Shown: piece after piece, positions 6,453-10,331 of the stretch
Layout: each line of letters begins with the position of its first letter
How positions within the stretch are numbered: position 1 is the first letter of the stretch
Notes under the pieces: model-generated
What the model saw: the letters and a program-made list of their open reading frames with translations, nothing else
The model's database searches: none
Told to the model about the DNA's origin: nothing
NCBI GenBank assembly: GCA_005888335.1
Contig: VAWY01000082.1
Span: forward strand, 1-10,331
Length of the DNA: 10,331 nucleotides
Direction of reading: 5' to 3'
From: Actinomycetota bacterium
GTDB lineage: Bacteria > Actinomycetota > Thermoleophilia > Solirubrobacterales > Solirubrobacteraceae
Made by a program: the position numbers and the translations under genes

Positions 6453-7240
6453 GCCAGGCCTCCGATGAAGTCGAGGATGACCCGGGCCGTGCGCTCGGGC
6501 TGCTCGATGACGAGCGCGTGCCCGGTGCCGGGGACGCGCTCCAGGTGTGCGGCGGGCAGCAGCGCGGCGTAGCGCTCGGCCTGCTCGTCGCCGGCGAAGC
6601 GGTCGTGCTCGGCGCCGACGACGAGCGCCGGGCAGGCGGCCCGTCGCAGCCTGCGCTCGAGCTTGCGGTCGTAGCGCGGGTTCCAGACCAGGCGCGCCAG
6701 CGTCGAGGCCTCCTCGTAGAGGTGCACGGCGACGTCGAGGTCCTCGGGATCGACCATCACCTCGCCGACGTTGGCGAGGTCGTTGAACATCGTCGCGACG
6801 AGCTGCTCGGGCAGCATCGCGAACGGGTCGGCGACCGGCGGCTCGAGGCCCGCCGGCACGACGAGCGTCAGCGAGCGCAGCCGCTCGGGGTAGACGACCG
6901 CGTACGCCGCGGCGATCCAGCCGCCCAGCGAGTAGCCGACGAGGTCGAACGGCGCGTCGAGGCCGAGCGCGCCGCGCACATCGTCGTAGTGCAGCACCAG
7001 GTCGTCGAAGCCCTCAAGCCACTCCTGGTCGGCGGTCGCCCCGAACCCGGGATGCTCGGGCGCGATGACGTCCGCGCCCGCGGCGAGCGCCTCGTGGAAG
7101 CGCAGCCAGCGCCCGGTGAAGCCCGCCCCGTGCAGGAAGAGCAGAGGACGGCCCTCGCCGCGCCGGCGGAGCGCGACCGGCGTGCCCGCCACGTCGATGG
7201 TCTGCGCCGGGACGTCGGCGACCGACGCCGTCTCGCTCAT
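6449..7240 (-). CDS. Alpha/beta-fold hydrolase
   Basis: The 263-residue protein has a complete catalytic triad for ester or C-C bond hydrolysis: nucleophile Ser104 in GYSLGG (102-107), acid Asp213 in GAEHDRF, and His241 in GTGHAL. HGAG (37-40) supplies the oxyanion region and PEHPGFG (61-67) the following conserved turn. A cap region lies at about 130-195. No signal peptide is present, so it acts in the cytosol. The ATG at 7240 has a strong AGGAGGG six bases upstream. The gene starts 34 bp after the ACT-domain gene and overlaps the oxidoreductase gene by four bases. The family includes esterases, meta-cleavage hydrolases, epoxide hydrolases and haloperoxidases; the serine nucleophile argues against epoxide hydrolase or dehalogenase. 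The substrate is unknown. Confidence 0.93.
   Translation of the reverse strand: MSETASVADVPAQTIDVAGTPVALRRRGEGRPLLFLHGAGFTGRWLRFHEALAAGADVIAPEHPGFGATADQEWLEGFDDLVLHYDDVRGALGLDAPFDLVGYSLGGWIAAAYAVVYPERLRSLTLVVPAGLEPPVADPFAMLPEQLVATMFNDLANVGEVMVDPEDLDVAVHLYEEASTLARLVWNPRYDRKLERRLRRAACPALVVGAEHDRFAGDEQAERYAALLPAAHLERVPGTGHALVIEQPERTARVILDFIGGLA
6459..6463 (-). promoter_or_regulatory. Ribosome-binding site of the LLM oxidoreductase
   Basis: GGAGG on the minus strand lies six bases before the ATG at 6452 and inside the end of the hydrolase coding sequence. It supports that start and translational coupling across the ATGA overlap. Confidence 0.7.
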
Positions 7241-7246
7241 GACCGT

Positions 7247-7253
7247 CCCTCCT
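7247..7253 (-). promoter_or_regulatory. Ribosome-binding site of the alpha/beta hydrolase
   Basis: AGGAGGG on the minus strand is six bases upstream of the ATG at 7240. It is one of the strongest ribosome-binding sites in the window and fixes the hydrolase start. Confidence 0.75.
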
Positions 7254-7274
7254 GGTCTCGGGGCGAGAAGAACG

Positions 7275-7655
7275 CTACTCGAGCGCCGCGCGCGCGTTGT
7301 CGAGGTCGTCGGTGGCGATCACCAGCCGAACGCCGCCGAAGGTGGTGTAGGCGAGCTCGATGTTGACGTTGGCCTCGCCGAGCGTGCGCGCGAGCTCGCC
7401 GAGCGTGCCGGGCCGGTCGTGGATGTCGATGACCAGCACCTCGCGGTCGTCGGCCACGCCGAGGCGGGCCGCGCGGAGCGCCTGCTCCGCGCGCTCGGCG
7501 TCGTCGTCGTCGAAGAGCAGGTGGATCACCCCGCGCCCCTCGCCGGTGAAGGCGGCCAGCCCCTGGATGTTGACCCCGGCCCGGCCGGTCGCCTCGCCGA
7601 GCGCCGCAAGCTGGCCGGGCTCGTTCTTGAGGATCACCGTCAGGTCCCTGGGCAC
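7275..7655 (-). CDS. Tandem ACT-domain protein
   Basis: The 126-residue protein consists almost entirely of two ACT domains (about 4-66 and 73-126), small beta-alpha-beta modules that typically bind amino acids or similar ligands and control enzymes or transport. Each repeat has the loop and helix signature: NEPGQLAALGEATGRAGVNI (11-30) and DRPGTLGELARTLGEANVNI (80-99). No catalytic or DNA-binding domain is present, so a ligand-sensing regulator is the natural reading. The start is uncertain. I chose the GTG at 7655 because homology to ACT begins just after it. A start at 7706 would add an Arg-rich stretch overlapping the small ORF, and the GGGGGAG before 7655 is only one base away, closer than normal. 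It sits between the small ORF (13 bp) and the hydrolase (34 bp) in the same orientation. Its ligand and partner are unknown. Confidence 0.85.
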   Translation of the reverse strand: MPRDLTVILKNEPGQLAALGEATGRAGVNIQGLAAFTGEGRGVIHLLFDDDDAERAEQALRAARLGVADDREVLVIDIHDRPGTLGELARTLGEANVNIELAYTTFGGVRLVIATDDLDNARAALE

Positions 7656-7668
7656 GCTCCCCCGGACG

Positions 7669-7818
7669 CTACACCGGGGCGCCCACCCGCGCCTCGATCG
7701 CCGCACCGGCGGCGAGGCAGAGGTCCTCGCGCAGGCGCGCGCCGATCAGCTCGGCCGGCTGGCCGGTGGCCAGATCGGTGGCCAGCGACAGCGCCCCGGC
7801 GAGCTCGGCGCGCTGCAT
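7669..7818 (-). CDS. 49-residue small ORF resembling the start of HD-domain regulators
   Basis: A complete ATG-to-TAG frame of 49 codons fills the gap between the ligase and ACT genes, starting 9 bp after the ligase stop and ending 13 bp before the ACT start. Third positions are G or C in all but two codons, like its neighbours, which favours coding. The product begins MQRAELAGALSLATDLATGQ. The segment ELxxALSLATDLxxGQPxE resembles, from memory, the N-terminus of actinobacterial HD-domain phosphohydrolase/LuxR-type regulators. The rest (residues 24-49) is alanine-rich, probably helical, with one Cys (34), and shows no metal-binding HD pair. It could be a remnant of a larger regulator gene, a real small protein, or a chance frame. 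It has no Shine-Dalgarno sequence and would rely on coupling to the ligase. Confidence 0.5.
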   Translation of the reverse strand: MQRAELAGALSLATDLATGQPAELIGARLREDLCLAAGAAIEARVGAPV

Positions 7819-7827
7819 GACCGGCGC

Positions 7828-9618
7828 TCAGGCGTACATGGTCTCGATTTCCTCGGCGTACTTGCGGTCGATCGGCTTGCGCTTGAGCTTCATCGTCGGC
7901 GTCAGCTCGTCGCCGCCCGGCTGCCAGTCGCCCGGGACGATGTGGAACTTCTTGATCTGTTCGACCCGCGCGAGCTTGGCGTTGGCCGCGTCGACGCCCT
8001 CCTGGATCGCCGCGCGCAGCTTGTCGTCGCGGGCGAGCTCCTCCAGCGACGTGCCCTCCAGCCCGTTCTGCGCCGCCCACGCGGGCGCGAAGTCGGGGTC
8101 GAGGACGATCAGCGCCGTGTTGTACGAGCGCCCGTCGCCGATGACCGCCGCCTGGCCGATGAGCGACGACGACGACTTCAGGTGCGACTCGATGTAGGCC
8201 GGCGACATGTTCTTGCCGGCCTTGTTGATGATGATCTCCTTCTTGCGGTCGACGATCTTCAGGTAGCCGTCCTCGTCGAACTCGCCGATGTCGCCGGTGT
8301 GCAGCCAGCCGTCGGCGTCGAGCGCCTCCGCGGTCCTGTCGGGCATGTTGCGGTAGCCGACCATCACGACCTCGGAGCGCACGAGCACCTCGCCGTCGTC
8401 GGCGAGCTTGATCTCCACGCCCGGCGCGGGCGGGCCGACCGTCCCGAGCTTGATCCGGTCGGGCGGGTTGCACGCGCCCGAGCCGCACGTCTCACTCATC
8501 CCCCACAGCTCGGAGACCGGGATGCCGATCGCGTGGAAGTACTCGAGCACCTCGAGCGGCGTGGGAGCGGCGCCCACGTTGACGGCGGCGATCTGGTCGA
8601 ACCCGAGGTGGGCGCGCAGGCCGCTGAACAGCTGCTCGTCGGCCTGGCGCACCTTCTCGGCGAGCTCGTCGGGCACCGGCTCGCCGCGCTGCTCGAGGCG
8701 GACCTTCTCGATGGCGGCGTCGACCGCGGCCTGCGCGCCGGCGCGCTGCTCGTCGGGCAGGCCGGCGAGCATGGTCTCCAGGCCGGCCTTGAGCTTCTCC
8801 CAGATGCGCGGCACGGCGAAGAACCACTGCGGGCGCACGTCGGGCAGGTAGGCCATCACGTCGCGCGGGTTCGGGCAGCAGGTCACCTGGAAGCCGTAGC
8901 CGATCGGCAGGTAGTGGTGGGCGGCGCGCTCGGCGATGTGCGCGGCGGGCAGCCACGAGATCACCCGCGAGCCGTCGGGGAAGTGGATGATGTCCTCCGT
9001 CGAGCGCACGCCGGCCATCATGTTGCGGTGCGCGATCTGCACGCCCTTGGGCGGGCCCGTCGTCCCGCTCGTGTAGATCAGCGTCAGGACGTCGTCGGGC
9101 TGGACCGCCGCCGCCGCCGCCTCGACGTCGAAGTCCGGGTTGGAGCCCTCGACCTCGTCGAGGCGCAGGCAATCCGGGTGCTCGCCATCGACAAGCATCA
9201 CGTGCTCGAGGTCGGGCAGGCTCTTGCGCGCCTCGAGCACCTGCGGCAGGAACGACGGCTCGGTGACCAGGATGCGCGCCTCGGCGTCGGAGACGACGTA
9301 CTGGATCTGCTCGGGCGAGTACGTCATGTAGATCGAGAACGGCGTCGCGCCGAGCGTCACGGCGGCGAGGTCGGCGATGTGGAACTCCGGGCGGTTGGTG
9401 AGCAGGATCGCCATGCTCTGGCCCCGCGCGAGCCCCAGCTTGGCCAGCCCTCCGGCGAGGGCGTCGACGCGCTCGCGCACCTCGCGCCAGGTCAGCGCGA
9501 CGTCGTCGCCCTTCGTGCGGACGAAGATCTCGTTCTCGCGGTTGGCCGCGGTGATCCGAAACGCCTCGGCGAACGTGCCGGCGTCGATTGCCCTCTTCGC
9601 AGCAGTCCCCGACTCCAT
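7828..9618 (-). CDS. AMP-dependent acyl-CoA synthetase/ligase (long-chain fatty-acid CoA ligase type)
   Basis: The 596-residue enzyme of the ANL superfamily should activate a carboxylic acid as acyl-AMP and transfer it to coenzyme A. The nucleotide-binding loop is YTSGTTGPPKG (182-192). Next come SWLPAAHIAER (221-231), the WGMSET motif (372-377) and WLHTGDIGEFDEDGYLKIVD (438-457) leading into RKKEIIINKAGKN. Near the C-terminus PTMKLKR holds the likely adenylation lysine (Lys577). Length and the AHIAER/VPRIWEK segments are typical of long-chain fatty-acid CoA ligases of the FadD15/FACL group rather than acetyl-CoA synthetases. The exact acid is not deducible. The ATG at 9618 has GGGGAGGA five bases upstream. 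It follows the site-2 protease gene by 35 bp and leads the ligase-smORF-ACT-hydrolase-oxidoreductase run. Confidence 0.95.
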   Translation of the reverse strand: MESGTAAKRAIDAGTFAEAFRITAANRENEIFVRTKGDDVALTWREVRERVDALAGGLAKLGLARGQSMAILLTNRPEFHIADLAAVTLGATPFSIYMTYSPEQIQYVVSDAEARILVTEPSFLPQVLEARKSLPDLEHVMLVDGEHPDCLRLDEVEGSNPDFDVEAAAAAVQPDDVLTLIYTSGTTGPPKGVQIAHRNMMAGVRSTEDIIHFPDGSRVISWLPAAHIAERAAHHYLPIGYGFQVTCCPNPRDVMAYLPDVRPQWFFAVPRIWEKLKAGLETMLAGLPDEQRAGAQAAVDAAIEKVRLEQRGEPVPDELAEKVRQADEQLFSGLRAHLGFDQIAAVNVGAAPTPLEVLEYFHAIGIPVSELWGMSETCGSGACNPPDRIKLGTVGPPAPGVEIKLADDGEVLVRSEVVMVGYRNMPDRTAEALDADGWLHTGDIGEFDEDGYLKIVDRKKEIIINKAGKNMSPAYIESHLKSSSSLIGQAAVIGDGRSYNTALIVLDPDFAPAWAAQNGLEGTSLEELARDDKLRAAIQEGVDAANAKLARVEQIKKFHIVPGDWQPGGDELTPTMKLKRKPIDRKYAEEIETMYA

Positions 9619-9623
9619 CGCTG

Positions 9624-9631
9624 TCCTCCCC
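9624..9631 (-). promoter_or_regulatory. Ribosome-binding site of the acyl-CoA ligase
   Basis: GGGGAGGA on the minus strand lies five bases before the ATG at 9618 and fixes this start against the longer open frame that continues upstream through the protease gene in another reading frame. Confidence 0.7.
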
Positions 9632-9646
9632 GGTCGACTACCGCGG

Positions 9647-9652
9647 ACTCTA
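9647..9652 (-). promoter_or_regulatory. Possible -10 element upstream of the ligase operon
   Basis: TAGAGT on the minus strand fits TANNNT and lies directly after the protease stop codon. It would start a transcript with a leader of about 20 bases that includes the ligase ribosome-binding site. No -35 box stands out, and simple read-through from the protease gene is an equally good explanation. Confidence 0.22.
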
Positions 9653-9653
9653 A

Positions 9654-10331
9654 TCAGCGCACGCCGAAGCCCTGGCCCGTCAGCCGGTTGATGTCGTTGG
9701 TGAAGCCGATGACGAACATGAACAGCACCAGCACGATCCCGATCGCGCTCGCGCGCTCCATGACCGAGAACGGGATCGGGCGGCCGCGGAGCCACTCGAC
9801 GAGCGCGAAGAAGATGTGCCCGCCGTCGAGCGGCAGGAACGGGAACAGGTTGATGACGCCGAGCGACAGCGAGATCACCGCCAGCAGGAACAGCGCCTGT
9901 GTTATCGAGAACTCGAACGTGCGCCGCGTCACCTCGTAGGCGCCGACCACGCCCGAGGTCTGCTTGCGCGCCTCGCTGGAGAAGAGCAGGCGGCCGATCG
10001 TGCTGACGGTCTGCGTGGTCACCTGCCACATCGTCGAGACGGCCAGGCCCGCGCCGTCGACCGGCCCCTTGTGCTCGAGCACCTGGCGCGAGCTGAAGCC
10101 GAGCAGCATCCGCCTTTCGCTCGCCTGGTAGCGCGGGCGCAAGCTCAGCGTGATCGTCCTGCCGTCGCGCACGACGGTCAGCCGCGCCGGCGTCGCGGCG
10201 ACGCAGAGGTTCGTCTGGCGCCCCGGGCAGCGGTGCGTGTTGACCTGGTTGCGCAGCGTGTCGAAGTCGCCGCGCCGGCCGTCGACGGCGACGATCTTGT
10301 CGCCGGGCCGCAGCTTGCCGGTCGCCGGCGC
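9654..10331 (-). CDS. rseP: Site-2 intramembrane metalloprotease, RseP/Rip1 family (C-terminal part, cut by window edge)
   Basis: The frame is open from the right edge to the TGA at 9654, giving the last 225 residues of an M50 membrane protease. These enzymes cut membrane-spanning anti-sigma factors and similar substrates. Fragment residues 1-70 are a PDZ domain: TGKLRPGDKIVAVDGRRGDF, then LTVVRDGRTITLSL. After a linker and GVVGAYEVT comes a transmembrane segment (about 144-162), then NLFPFLPLDGGH (161-172), which carries the conserved Asn and the zinc-binding Asp of the DGG motif. A last membrane helix follows (about 195-213). The HExxH helix and the start lie outside the window. The PDZ domain holds two cysteines seven residues apart (35 and 43), possibly a disulfide outside the membrane. 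In actinobacteria this gene usually lies between dxr and ispG; here ispG is about 7.3 kb downstream. Confidence 0.92.
   Translation of the reverse strand, partial: APATGKLRPGDKIVAVDGRRGDFDTLRNQVNTHRCPGRQTNLCVAATPARLTVVRDGRTITLSLRPRYQASERRMLLGFSSRQVLEHKGPVDGAGLAVSTMWQVTTQTVSTIGRLLFSSEARKQTSGVVGAYEVTRRTFEFSITQALFLLAVISLSLGVINLFPFLPLDGGHIFFALVEWLRGRPIPFSVMERASAIGIVLVLFMFVIGFTNDINRLTGQGFGVR

Noticed and set aside
7360..9939. 859-codon plus-strand open frame opposite the ligase operon
   Set aside because: It runs through ligase, ACT and protease genes on the other strand and is rich in repeated Arg/Asp/Val/Leu with no recognisable fold; it is an antisense shadow.
9619..10029. Upstream extension of the ligase frame to an earlier start
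   Set aside because: It overlaps the protease gene in another frame, lacks homology, and the ATG at 9618 has an excellent ribosome-binding site.
1..10331. CRISPR array, tRNA, toxin-antitoxin, phage defence or mobile element
   Set aside because: No regularly spaced repeats, cloverleaf-forming sequences, transposase or recombinase motifs, or terminal inverted repeats were visible on either strand.

Overview
The window is very GC-rich DNA with codon third positions almost all G or C, GTG starts beside ATG, and very short intergenic gaps. It holds a secreted protein ending in a transglycosylase domain of the resuscitation-promoting-factor type, the MEP-pathway gene ispG, a site-2 protease, a luciferase-like flavin oxidoreductase and an acyl-CoA ligase. 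Together these suggest a high-GC actinomycetote. The class Thermoleophilia (Solirubrobacterales and relatives) is my best guess, but that is inference; there is no rRNA gene here to settle it. I see no tRNA, rRNA, CRISPR array, insertion sequence or phage gene, and no gene-free stretch longer than about 110 bases.

Layout from left to right. Positions 1-111 hold small inverted repeats and a possible promoter. Then comes a plus-strand secreted coiled-coil protein with a lytic-transglycosylase-like C-terminus (112-1116). A short hairpin separates it from convergent ispG (1145-2368, minus). Diverging from ispG is a PAS-PAS-GGDEF-EAL cyclic-di-GMP protein (2429-4615, plus), followed closely by a small SAM-dependent methyltransferase (4633-5256, plus). 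The methyltransferase gene overlaps tail to tail with the last gene of a long minus-strand run.

That minus-strand run, in transcription order from the right edge, is: the C-terminal part of an RseP/Rip1-type intramembrane metalloprotease (cut by the window end at 10331), a long-chain acyl-CoA-synthetase-like ligase (9618-7828), a 49-residue small ORF (7818-7669), a tandem ACT-domain protein (7655-7275), an alpha/beta hydrolase (7240-6449) and a luciferase-like oxidoreductase (6452-5232). The last five are spaced by 34 bp or less, and the final pair overlaps by four bases (ATGA). They look like one transcription unit. Ligase, hydrolase and monooxygenase-type chemistry with an ACT ligand sensor would fit uptake and oxidation of a hydrophobic or ester-type carbon source, but no substrate can be read from the sequence.

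The site-2 protease gene and ispG are usual neighbours in actinobacteria (dxr, rip, ispG). Here they lie about 7.3 kb apart with the run above and the c-di-GMP/methyltransferase pair between them, so this looks like a conserved isoprenoid/protease cluster opened up by other genes. No single new defence or mobile system is evident. The most unusual items are the coiled-coil/transglycosylase architecture, the tiny in-operon ORF that resembles the start of HD-domain regulators, the opened rip-ispG cluster, and candidate leaderless promoters in front of ispG and the methyltransferase.
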